From the NCBI GenBank assembly GCA_947647645.1, contig CANSLE010000139.1, forward strand, positions 1 to 6,630: a stretch of DNA of 6,630 nucleotides. The letters are read 5' to 3'. The position numbers and the translations under genes were made by a program. Numbering within the stretch: position 1 is the first letter of the stretch; each line of letters begins with the position of its first letter. This document shows, piece after piece, positions 1 to 5,864 of the stretch. Origin of the DNA: an uncultured Microbacterium sp. (GTDB lineage Bacteria; Actinomycetota; Actinomycetes; Actinomycetales; Microbacteriaceae). A model generated the notes under the pieces. That model did no database searches, was not told the DNA's origin, and was given only the letters and a program-made list of their open reading frames with translations.

Positions 1-156
1 CCTCCTCGAAGCCGGCGGCTTCAGACCCGCACTACACCGTCATTCGTGAAGAGCCTATTAACCAAAAGTCGAAGGGCAAAAGGCTCGATGATCACTCGTT
101 CCGACCCCGGCGCAGGTCCTGCGACTCGCGAACAGGGTGCAGAGGCCCGGAACAGC
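1..156. other. Upstream spacer, possibly with the tail of an upstream gene
   Basis: I see no complete gene here. On the plus strand one frame (from base 2) reads LLEAGGFRPALHRHS and stops at 47-49; it could be the C-terminus of a gene that starts outside the window. The frame one base later is also open, to about 201, but it would run through the terminator hairpin and uses codons unlike the rest of the window. From about 40 to 100 the DNA is clearly more AT-rich than the coding regions, which fits an intergenic spacer. It contains weak inverted repeats: GAAGCC/GGCTTC (8-13 and 17-22) and GAGCCT/AGGCTC (51-56 and 81-86). Neither has a T-tract, so I do not call a terminator from them. Confidence 0.3.
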
Positions 157-188
157 CGAAAAGGCCACCCCGAAGGGTGACCTTTTCG
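157..188 (-). terminator. Intrinsic terminator of the tRNA-Leu transcript
   Basis: Arms 157-170 and 175-188 form a 14-bp stem around a 4-base loop. Read on the minus strand the loop is UUCG closed by C-G, an unusually stable tetraloop. The single mismatch seen on the plus strand (C165/A180) becomes a U-G wobble in the minus-strand RNA, so the stem is unbroken only in that direction. The stem base is AAAA/UUUU, which supplies a short U-run at the end of the hairpin. Its position about 64 bases after the tRNA 3' end supports the assignment. It could also stop plus-strand transcription coming from the left, less efficiently. Confidence 0.8.
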
Positions 189-251
189 TTCGAACCGTAG
201 GTGACCTGCTTACCGCCCTGCAAAGCCGGGGCGATTGCAGTAAGCCTCCTC
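189..251 (-). other. Foldable 3' trailer between tRNA-Leu and its terminator
   Basis: This noncoding stretch should be transcribed with the tRNA and removed in processing. It contains GCTTAC (208-213) and TGCAA (219-223), both complementary to the continuous segment TTGCAGTAAGC at 235-245. Together they make an 11-bp stem with a 5-base bulge, CGCCC (214-218). The bulge is complementary to GGGCG in the loop (229-233). The segment also carries GGTGACCT at 200-207, which repeats 176-183 in the terminator, and the palindrome GTTCGAAC at 188-195. I see no ORF and no second tRNA here. Confidence 0.45.
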
Positions 252-338
252 TGGTGCGCGAGGGGGGAGTTGAACCCCCACGCCCTTTCGGGCACTGGCA
301 CCTGAAGCCAGCGCGTCTGCCTATTCCGCCACTCGCGC
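252..338 (-). tRNA. tRNA-Leu, anticodon CAG
   Basis: All arms of a class II tRNA can be drawn on the minus strand. The 7-bp acceptor stem is GCGCGAG (332-338) with CTCGCGC (256-262). The anticodon stem is CTGGC/GCCAG (307-311 and 295-299) around the loop TTCAGGT, with the anticodon CAG at 302-304, which reads the Leu codon CUG. The long variable arm pairs TGCCC with GGGCG around GAAA (281-294), as expected for leucine. The T arm is GGGGG/CCCCC around TTCAACT (263-279). The discriminator base is A, and CCA is encoded at 252-254, giving 87 nt. A terminator follows at 157-188. CUG is one of the main Leu codons in these G+C-rich genes, so this should be a heavily used tRNA. The gene is divergent from the fhaA operon. 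Confidence 0.97.
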
Positions 339-464
339 GAGCCGCGACATCCGAAGATCTCACGGACTCAACTTCCCGAGGATATCACGCCCCACGCTGC
401 GTTTCGACTCGGCGCTGCACGCCCGCACTCACCGCACGTTCCGCATGCGCTCAGCCTGTGCAAC

Positions 465-470
465 TAGCAT
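465..470 (+). promoter_or_regulatory. Weak candidate -10 element for the fhaA operon
   Basis: TAGCAT matches four of six positions of the sigma-70-type TATAAT hexamer. It lies 32 bases before the fhaA start codon, which would give a leader of about 25 bases containing the ribosome binding site. No convincing -35 hexamer is visible at the usual spacing (around 440-448). It is the best -10-like sequence I saw in the 164-base gap between the divergent genes; the operon promoter must lie in that gap or further upstream. Confidence 0.22.
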
Positions 471-492
471 GTACGCACCGGTCGGCGATCCT

Positions 493-498
493 GAGGAG
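493..498 (+). promoter_or_regulatory. Ribosome binding site that fixes the fhaA start
   Basis: GAGGAG lies four bases before the GTG at 503. It supports that GTG as the start, rather than any codon in the long open extension of this frame back to 137, which runs through the tRNA and terminator region and cannot be protein coding. Confidence 0.7.
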
Positions 499-502
499 CC
501 CT

Positions 503-1234
503 GTGGGACTACTGGACAGCTTCGAGAAGGGACTCGAGCGCGCAGTGAACAGCGCGTTCGCGAAGTCCTTCCGTAGCGGCATTCAGCCCGTCGAGATCGC
601 GGCCGCCCTGCGCAGCGAGCTCGACGCGAAGGCTGCTGTCGTCAGCCGCGACCGCATCCTCGCGCCCAACACGTTCGAGGTGCGCATGTCACCGGCGGAT
701 GCCGAGCGCATGCTGTCGCTGGGCGGCACGCTCGACTCCGAGCTGCACACGCTCGTCGAGGCTCACGCGAAGGCGCAAGGGTTCACGTTCGCCGGTCCGC
801 TGGCGATCGCCCTCGCCGGCGACCCCACCCTGTCGACGGGCACGTTGCGCGTGGCCTCGCAGACGGCCGCCGGCCAGGTCGCGTGGCGCGGCGTCGTCGA
901 GATCGCCGGAGCGCAGCACCCCCTCGCGAAAGGCCGCACCGTCATCGGGCGCGGCAGCGACGCCGACATCACCATCCCGGATGCCGGGACCAGCCGTCGC
1001 CACGTCGAGATCCTCTGGGACGGCGAGCGGGCGATGGTTCGCGACATGGGCTCCACGAACGGGACACAGCTGAACGGGACGAAGATCGCCGAAGCCCCGC
1101 TGCCGCCCGACTCGGTCGTCACGATCGGCCGCACCGACATCGTCTTCCGCGTGGTCGCCCAGGCGACGCCGCCGCGCCCTCCGACCTCTGCCGCCGACGC
1201 CACCCGCGCCTATGGGATCGGAGGACCCGCGTGA
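503..1234 (+). CDS. fhaA: FhaA-type DUF3662/FHA phosphothreonine-binding protein
   Basis: This is a 243-residue cytoplasmic protein with no membrane segment. Residues 1-120 match the FhaA N-terminal domain (DUF3662): the opening GLLDSFEKGLERAVNSAF and the later ILAPNTFEV stretch are characteristic. Residues about 130-218 form an FHA domain with the expected phosphothreonine-binding positions: G149-R150, S164 to H167 in SRRH, and the DMGSTNGT block with N186 at 181-188. A short Pro/Ala/Thr-rich tail follows. In mycobacteria FhaA is a kinase substrate that binds phosphorylated partners such as the MviN/MurJ pseudokinase and modulates peptidoglycan synthesis. The mycobacterial protein is about twice as long because of a long low-complexity linker between the two domains, which is missing here. 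The GTG start is chosen from the family N-terminus and the ribosome binding site. The stop overlaps the fhaB start by 4 bases. Confidence 0.93.
   Translation: MGLLDSFEKGLERAVNSAFAKSFRSGIQPVEIAAALRSELDAKAAVVSRDRILAPNTFEVRMSPADAERMLSLGGTLDSELHTLVEAHAKAQGFTFAGPLAIALAGDPTLSTGTLRVASQTAAGQVAWRGVVEIAGAQHPLAKGRTVIGRGSDADITIPDAGTSRRHVEILWDGERAMVRDMGSTNGTQLNGTKIAEAPLPPDSVVTIGRTDIVFRVVAQATPPRPPTSAADATRAYGIGGPA
1220..1225 (+). promoter_or_regulatory. Ribosome binding site of fhaB inside the end of fhaA
   Basis: GGAGGA, within the Gly-Gly codons at the fhaA C-terminus, sits 5 bases before the GTG start of fhaB. It is a near-perfect Shine-Dalgarno sequence and supports both the GTG start and translational coupling through the GTGA overlap. 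Confidence 0.65.
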
Positions 1235-1770
1235 GCGTTCTCAGTCTCCTGCTGCTGCAGATCGGCTTCCTGATCCTGCTGTGGTTCTTCGTCTTCGCCG
1301 TCGTGTACTCCCTCCGTGCCGATCTGTTCGGCGTGAAGGTCAGGAAGATGCCCGAGCCCGCCGCCGCCGGTGTCGCCGCGCCCGCGGCATCCGCCGCTCA
1401 GGCCGCCACGGCGCCCATCGCCCCGGCCGTCCCCACCCCCGCGCCCACGCCGAGCGGGCCGCAGAAGGCGACCCGCGACGCCGTGTCGCGCATCGTCATC
1501 ACGAGTGGCCCCAAGGCCGGCCTCGAACTTCCCCTCGGCTCCGAGGCCCTCACGATCGGCCGCTCGAGCGAGTCGGGACTCGTCATCCGCGACGACTACA
1601 CCTCGAGCCATCACGCGCGACTGCTGCTGTGGGGCGACCAGTGGATGATCCAGGACCTCGACTCCACCAACGGCACCTGGCACGACGGCGCGCGCGTGAG
1701 CACCCCCGTGCCCGTGCGCGTCGGCGCACCCATCAAGGTCGGCGCCACGACGTTCGAGCTCAGGAAGTAG
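1231..1770 (+). CDS. fhaB: FhaB-type membrane-anchored FHA domain protein
   Basis: This is a 179-residue protein. Residues 3-27 form one strongly hydrophobic helix (LLLLQIGFLILLWFFVFAVV). A short basic segment follows (DLFGVKVRKM), then an Ala/Pro-rich linker (about 41-78) and a C-terminal FHA domain (about 86-179). The FHA core is present: IGR at 109-111, S125 and H128 in SSHH, and DSTNGT at 144-149. The domain should face the cytoplasm, where it can dock phosphorylated proteins at the membrane. In mycobacteria FhaB (FipA-interacting) is a substrate of the kinase/phosphatase pair and works at the division site. That protein carries a regulated Thr just after the membrane helix; here there is no Thr before residue 60. 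The GTG start overlaps the fhaA stop, and pstP follows after 10 bases. Confidence 0.92.
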   Translation: MSVLSLLLLQIGFLILLWFFVFAVVYSLRADLFGVKVRKMPEPAAAGVAAPAASAAQAATAPIAPAVPTPAPTPSGPQKATRDAVSRIVITSGPKAGLELPLGSEALTIGRSSESGLVIRDDYTSSHHARLLLWGDQWMIQDLDSTNGTWHDGARVSTPVPVRVGAPIKVGATTFELRK

Positions 1771-1780
1771 CCCCCGGCTC

Positions 1781-3019
1781 ATGGTCTTCGAGGGATCGAG
1801 CGTCGCCATCTCCCACACGGGGAAGGTGCGCTCCAACAATCAGGATTCGGGCTACGCCGGCTCGAACCTCTTCGTCGTGGCGGACGGCATGGGTGGCCAT
1901 GCCGGCGGCGACGTCGCCTCGAGCATCGCCGTGCACCGTCTGAAGGAGCTCGACCACCCGTACACGTCGACCGGCGAGGCCGAGCAGGCGCTGCAGGAGG
2001 CGATCTCGTCCACGGCCGCCGTGCTCATCGACACCGTGGCCCGCCGCCCAGAGCTCGCCGGCATGGGCACGACCGTCAGCGGCCTCATCATGGTCGACGA
2101 CTATGCGGTCATCGCACACATCGGCGACTCCCGCATCTACCTCTACCGCGACGACGCGCTCACCCAGATCACAACGGACCACACGTTCGTGCAGCGCCTC
2201 GTCGACTCCGGTCGCATCACTCCCGAAGAAGCCCGTTATCACCCGCGGCGCTCGGTGCTCATGCGTGTGCTCGGCGACATGGACCCCGACCCCGAGGTCG
2301 ACACGTTCATCATGCCGACGCAGCCCGGCGACCGCTGGCTGCTCTGCTCCGACGGCCTGTCCGGCGTCGTCGACGACGCCCACACCACCAAGGTCCTCGG
2401 TCATCACTACCCGCCGGGACGCACCGCCGATCTCCTCCTCAAGCAGGCCCTCGACGGGGGCGCGCCCGACAACGTCACCGTCGTCATCGTCGACGTCGGC
2501 GGCAGCCACCCGATGTTCAGCGGCACGGCGACGATCGTCGGCTCCGCGTCCAACCCGCAAGGCGTCGAGGTGCCCGCGGCCCGGCCGGGACGCACCAGTT
2601 GGCTGCACACCGCCCGTCAGGCCGCGAACGAGCCCACGCACTTCGAGCCGGCCGCCGAGTTCCTCGAGGAGCTCATCGAGGAGGACCGCCGCCGCGCCCG
2701 CCGCCGCCGCATCTGGTGGGTGGTCGGGTTCGTGGTGATCCTCGCGGCCCTGGCCGCCGCCGCGCTCGGCGCCTACGGCTGGACGCAGACCCGCTACTTC
2801 ATCGGCGCCGACACCGACACCGTCGTGATCTACCGCGGCATCCAGCAGGATCTCGGTCCGATATCGCTGTCCTCGGTCTACGAGGACACCGGCATCCTCC
2901 TGAACGACCTGCCGTTCTACCAACGCCTCTCCGTCACCTCGACGATCTCCGCCCGCTCGCTCGCCGACGCCGAGCAGATCGTCGACGTCCTGCGCACCAC
3001 CGTGGAGGGTCAGCGATGA
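1781..3019 (+). CDS. pstP: PP2C-family Ser/Thr phosphatase, membrane anchored
   Basis: This is a 412-residue protein, the only phosphatase of the locus, expected to reverse PknA/PknB phosphorylation. Residues about 5-240 are a PPM/PP2C catalytic domain that uses two metal ions. The hallmarks are present: R17 with N20 and D22 in RSNNQD, D35 in ADGMGGH, GTT at 96-98, GDSR at 115-118, CSDG with D191, and DNVT with D230. A linker (about 241-295), an acidic stretch, and an Arg-rich block (303-310) lead to one transmembrane helix (about 311-333). A tail of about 79 residues should lie outside the cell. Mycobacterial PstP has a considerably longer outer domain, so this one is reduced. The ATG start gives the family N-terminus; the nearest Shine-Dalgarno-like sequence (AGGAAG, 1762-1767) is 13 bases away, so initiation may depend on ribosomes finishing fhaB. 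The stop overlaps the rodA start as ATGA. Confidence 0.95.
   Translation: MVFEGSSVAISHTGKVRSNNQDSGYAGSNLFVVADGMGGHAGGDVASSIAVHRLKELDHPYTSTGEAEQALQEAISSTAAVLIDTVARRPELAGMGTTVSGLIMVDDYAVIAHIGDSRIYLYRDDALTQITTDHTFVQRLVDSGRITPEEARYHPRRSVLMRVLGDMDPDPEVDTFIMPTQPGDRWLLCSDGLSGVVDDAHTTKVLGHHYPPGRTADLLLKQALDGGAPDNVTVVIVDVGGSHPMFSGTATIVGSASNPQGVEVPAARPGRTSWLHTARQAANEPTHFEPAAEFLEELIEEDRRRARRRRIWWVVGFVVILAALAAAALGAYGWTQTRYFIGADTDTVVIYRGIQQDLGPISLSSVYEDTGILLNDLPFYQRLSVTSTISARSLADAEQIVDVLRTTVEGQR
3004..3009 (+). promoter_or_regulatory. Ribosome binding site of rodA inside the end of pstP
   Basis: GGAGGG lies 6 bases before the ATG at 3016, within the last codons of pstP. It fixes the rodA start, and with the ATGA overlap it points to coupled translation. 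Confidence 0.65.
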
Positions 3020-4407
3020 GCGTCACGACCGACACCGCCCAGACCGACACCACGGTCGTCAAGGCGCTGCGAAAGCTCCGGATGCCGCAGACGCAGCGCA
3101 ACCGCGAGCTCGGGCTGCTGCTGTTCGCCTTCGTGATCAACGGTGCGGCCGTCGCTCTCGTCCAGCTCGGCGCCCTCGGTCACATCGACTGGTCGTTCCT
3201 GTACTACTGCGGAGCGCTGACCGTGCTCGTCCTCGGGCTGCACATCGTGCTGCGGTTCAAGGCCTCGCAGGCCGACCCGTTCGTCGTCCCGATCGCAACC
3301 GTGTTGTCGGGCCTCGGCCTCGCGATGATCTACCGCATCGACATCGAGGATCAGAGCGCCGGCTGGGAGGCGCTCTCGACCCGGCAGCTGGTGTGGCTCG
3401 CCATCGCGACCGCCGCCGCGGTGGCCATCGTCATCTTCCTGAAGAACTACCGCGTGCTGTTCCGCTACACGTACGTGTTCGGCTTCGCCGGCATCCTCCT
3501 GCTCGTGCTGCCGTTCATCCCCGGACTCGGCACCGACGCGAACGCCGACGTCTGGATCTCGATCGGCGGCATCTTCTCCTTCCAGCCCGGCGAGCTGGCC
3601 AAGATCGCCCTCGCCATCTTCTTCGCCGGCTACCTGGTCCGCACACGCGAGGCGCTGAGCTCGGTCGGAACCCGCTTCCTCGGCATGACATGGCCGCGTG
3701 CCCGCGAACTCGGACCGCTGCTGCTCATCTGGCTCGCATCGATGGCCATCATCGTCTTCCAGCGCGACCTCGGCACCGGGCTGCTGATGTTCGGCATGTT
3801 CATCGCCATGATCTACGTCGCGACGGGCAAGACCAGCTGGGCGGTGCTCGGCGTCCTCCTCGCCGTCGGCGGCGCGCTCATCGCCTCGCAGGTGCTGACC
3901 TACGTCGGCTGGCGCTTCCAGAACTGGCTCGACGCCTTCAACCCCGTCGTCATCGATCGTGAAGGCGGCAGCTACCAGCTCGTCAGCGGCATCTTCGGCC
4001 TGTCCGAGGGCGGCCTGCTCGGCACGGGCCTCGGCCGCGGTCGTCCGGGGCTGACCCCGCTCTCGCAGAGCGATTACATCTTCCCGAGCATCGGCGAGGA
4101 GCTGGGACTGATCGGCGTCTTCGCGATCCTGTGCCTCTACATGGTGTTCGCGAGCCGCGGCATCCGCATCGGCATCGCCGGCCAGGACGATTTCGGCAAG
4201 CTGCTCGCGACGGGTCTGTCGTTCACGATCGCTCTGCAGGTGTTCATCATGGTCGGCGGCGTCACGCGTCTCATCCCGCTGACCGGCCTCACCACGCCGT
4301 TCCTCGCGGCCGGCGGCTCGTCGCTGGTGGCGAACTGGATCATCGTCGCGTTGCTGCTGCGCATCTCGGATGCCGTGCGGTCGCGCCCCCGGGTGGTGAT
4401 CGGATGA
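3016..4407 (+). CDS. rodA: SEDS-family peptidoglycan glycan polymerase (RodA/FtsW)
   Basis: This is a 463-residue integral membrane protein. SEDS proteins polymerise lipid II into glycan strands and act with a class B PBP, here the next gene. A cytoplasmic N-terminal tail (1-31) is followed by about ten or more hydrophobic helices from residue 32 to about 450. Family signatures are clear: FQPGELAKI (189-197), FQRDLGTGLLMF (248-259), the SQSDYIFPSIGEELG block (350-364), where D353 matches the essential Asp of RodA, and PLTGLTTPF followed by GGSS (421-436). The long outer loop lies between the helices near 292 and 363. Operon position before pbpA and beside the kinase genes argues for RodA rather than the division-specific FtsW. 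The N-tail has six Thr in its first 13 residues. The stop overlaps the pbpA start as ATGA. Confidence 0.94.
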   Translation: MSVTTDTAQTDTTVVKALRKLRMPQTQRNRELGLLLFAFVINGAAVALVQLGALGHIDWSFLYYCGALTVLVLGLHIVLRFKASQADPFVVPIATVLSGLGLAMIYRIDIEDQSAGWEALSTRQLVWLAIATAAAVAIVIFLKNYRVLFRYTYVFGFAGILLLVLPFIPGLGTDANADVWISIGGIFSFQPGELAKIALAIFFAGYLVRTREALSSVGTRFLGMTWPRARELGPLLLIWLASMAIIVFQRDLGTGLLMFGMFIAMIYVATGKTSWAVLGVLLAVGGALIASQVLTYVGWRFQNWLDAFNPVVIDREGGSYQLVSGIFGLSEGGLLGTGLGRGRPGLTPLSQSDYIFPSIGEELGLIGVFAILCLYMVFASRGIRIGIAGQDDFGKLLATGLSFTIALQVFIMVGGVTRLIPLTGLTTPFLAAGGSSLVANWIIVALLLRISDAVRSRPRVVIG

Positions 4408-5864
4408 CCCGCGAACTCAGACGGCTGTCGTTCATCATGCTCGCCATGTTCGTGGCGCTGTTCGGCGCGACGAGCTGGATCCAAGTCGTGCAGGCGGGCG
4501 ACCTCGGCGAGAACCCGCGGAACAAGCGGGCGCTCTACGACTCGTTCAAGGTGCAGCGCGGGTCGATCATCGCCGGCAACACCGTGATCGCCGACTCCGT
4601 GCCGAGCGATGACGTCTACGCCTGGCAGCGCCAATACACCGACCCGCAGATGTGGGCACCGGTGACCGGTTACATGAACCCGCTGCTGAACTCGCTCACC
4701 GGACTCGAGCAGTCGATGAACAAGGAGTTGTCGGGCACCGCGAGCTCGCAGTTCCTCTCCCGCGTGGATCGGGTCATCACCGGTCAGCCCGCGCGCGGCT
4801 CCAACGTGCTGCTCACCCTCGATCCCGCCATCCAGAAGGCTGCGTTCGACGCCCTCGGCAGCTACCAGGGCGCGGTCGTCGCGATGGATCCGAAGACCGG
4901 ACGCGTCCTGGCGATGGTGACGAGTCCGAGCTATGACACCAACGCCATGGCAGTGCACAACGCCCCGCGCGTGAACGCGACGTACGATGAGCTGCTCAAC
5001 GCGGCGGTCAACCCGCTGGACAACCGCGCCATCGATACGCTGAACCCCCCAGGCTCGACCTTCAAACTCGTCGTCGTGTCGGCCGCACTCGCTTCCGGGA
5101 AGTTCACGCCGGACTCGACCTTCCCGAACCCCGCGACCTACACGCTCCCCGGCACCTCGACGTCGATCCGCAACTTCGACGGCAACACGTGCGGCCCGGG
5201 CGACCAGGTGTCCATCGCCACCGCGCTCCGTCTGAGCTGCAACATACCCATGGCCCAGCTCGCCGTCGCCCTCGGGCAGGATGCGCTGCGCGCCGAGGCC
5301 CAGAAGTACGGGTTCAACAACGCCAACATCGACATCCCCCTCAACGTTGTCGGATCGGTCTACCCGACCTCGACCCTGTCTGCCGACAAGGTCGCGCAAA
5401 CGGGCTATGGACAAGACAACGTCAAGGCCACCCCGCTGCAGATGGCGATGGTCGCCGCGGGCATCGCGAACGGCGGAACGGTGATGATGCCACGCATGGT
5501 CGACCGGGTCGTCGCCCCCGATCTCACGGTGCAGGAGACGGTCGCCGACACCGAACTGGGCCGCGCCCTCAGCGCGACGGATGCCGCGACAATGACCTCC
5601 CTGATGATCTCGAATGTCCGTGACGGCGCGGCGAGCGGTGCAACAATAGACGGGGTCGATGTGGCCGGAAAGACCGGAACGGCAGAGCACGGACCTTCGG
5701 ATCCGTACACGCTCTGGTTCACGGGCTTCGCGCCGGCCAAGGATCCGAAGGTGGTCGTCGCCGTCATGGTGGAAAACGGCGGAGGTCTCGGGCAGTCCGG
5801 CACGAGCAACGGGATCGCGGCTCCAATCGCGAAAAAAGTCATGGAGGCGGTGCTGAGCAGATGA
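4404..5864 (+). CDS. pbpA: Class B penicillin-binding protein (transpeptidase) PbpA
   Basis: This is a 486-residue D,D-transpeptidase that crosslinks peptidoglycan on the outer face of the membrane. Residues 9-30 form the single N-terminal anchor helix. A short family N-terminal region (about 31-130) contains the conserved RGSI at 52-55. The transpeptidase domain runs from about 152 to the end. All three active-site motifs are intact: S218-T-F-K221 (nucleophile S218), S278-C-N280, and K423-T-G. It has only two cysteines, C263 and C279, the second inside the SxN motif. The layout matches actinobacterial PBPA, a partner of RodA in septal and lateral growth that is phosphorylated by the co-encoded kinases in mycobacteria. 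Its ATG overlaps the rodA stop, there is no clear Shine-Dalgarno, and translation probably depends on rodA. Its stop overlaps the next start. Confidence 0.95.
   Translation: MTRELRRLSFIMLAMFVALFGATSWIQVVQAGDLGENPRNKRALYDSFKVQRGSIIAGNTVIADSVPSDDVYAWQRQYTDPQMWAPVTGYMNPLLNSLTGLEQSMNKELSGTASSQFLSRVDRVITGQPARGSNVLLTLDPAIQKAAFDALGSYQGAVVAMDPKTGRVLAMVTSPSYDTNAMAVHNAPRVNATYDELLNAAVNPLDNRAIDTLNPPGSTFKLVVVSAALASGKFTPDSTFPNPATYTLPGTSTSIRNFDGNTCGPGDQVSIATALRLSCNIPMAQLAVALGQDALRAEAQKYGFNNANIDIPLNVVGSVYPTSTLSADKVAQTGYGQDNVKATPLQMAMVAAGIANGGTVMMPRMVDRVVAPDLTVQETVADTELGRALSATDAATMTSLMISNVRDGAASGATIDGVDVAGKTGTAEHGPSDPYTLWFTGFAPAKDPKVVVAVMVENGGGLGQSGTSNGIAAPIAKKVMEAVLSR

Noticed and set aside
185..251. Possible second, degenerate tRNA on the minus strand (AGGTCACC followed by GGTTCGAAC resembles a variable loop and T arm)
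   Set aside because: The T stem does not pair beyond two bases, and no acceptor stem or D arm can be drawn.
252..290. Integration attachment site at the tRNA 3' end
   Set aside because: There is no duplicated tRNA 3' segment, integrase gene or other mobile-element sign in the window.
332..341. Perfect palindrome CTCGCGCGAG at the tRNA 5' end
   Set aside because: It is mostly the acceptor-stem strand itself plus three flanking bases, and needs no further explanation.
366..387. Promoter for the tRNA on the minus strand (TTGAGT at 371-366, TGATAT at 387-382)
   Set aside because: TTGAGT has no -10 hexamer at 16-18 bases, and TGATAT matches only three of six positions with no good -35. The promoter must be in this gap, but I cannot place it.
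137..502. Extension of the fhaA frame upstream of GTG 503
   Set aside because: It would translate the antisense of the terminator and of the tRNA, and FhaA homologues start at the GLLDSFEKG stretch.
1760..2923. 387-codon open frame on the minus strand opposite pstP
   Set aside because: It is a shadow of the G+C-rich third codon positions of pstP; its low-complexity translation has no known motif.
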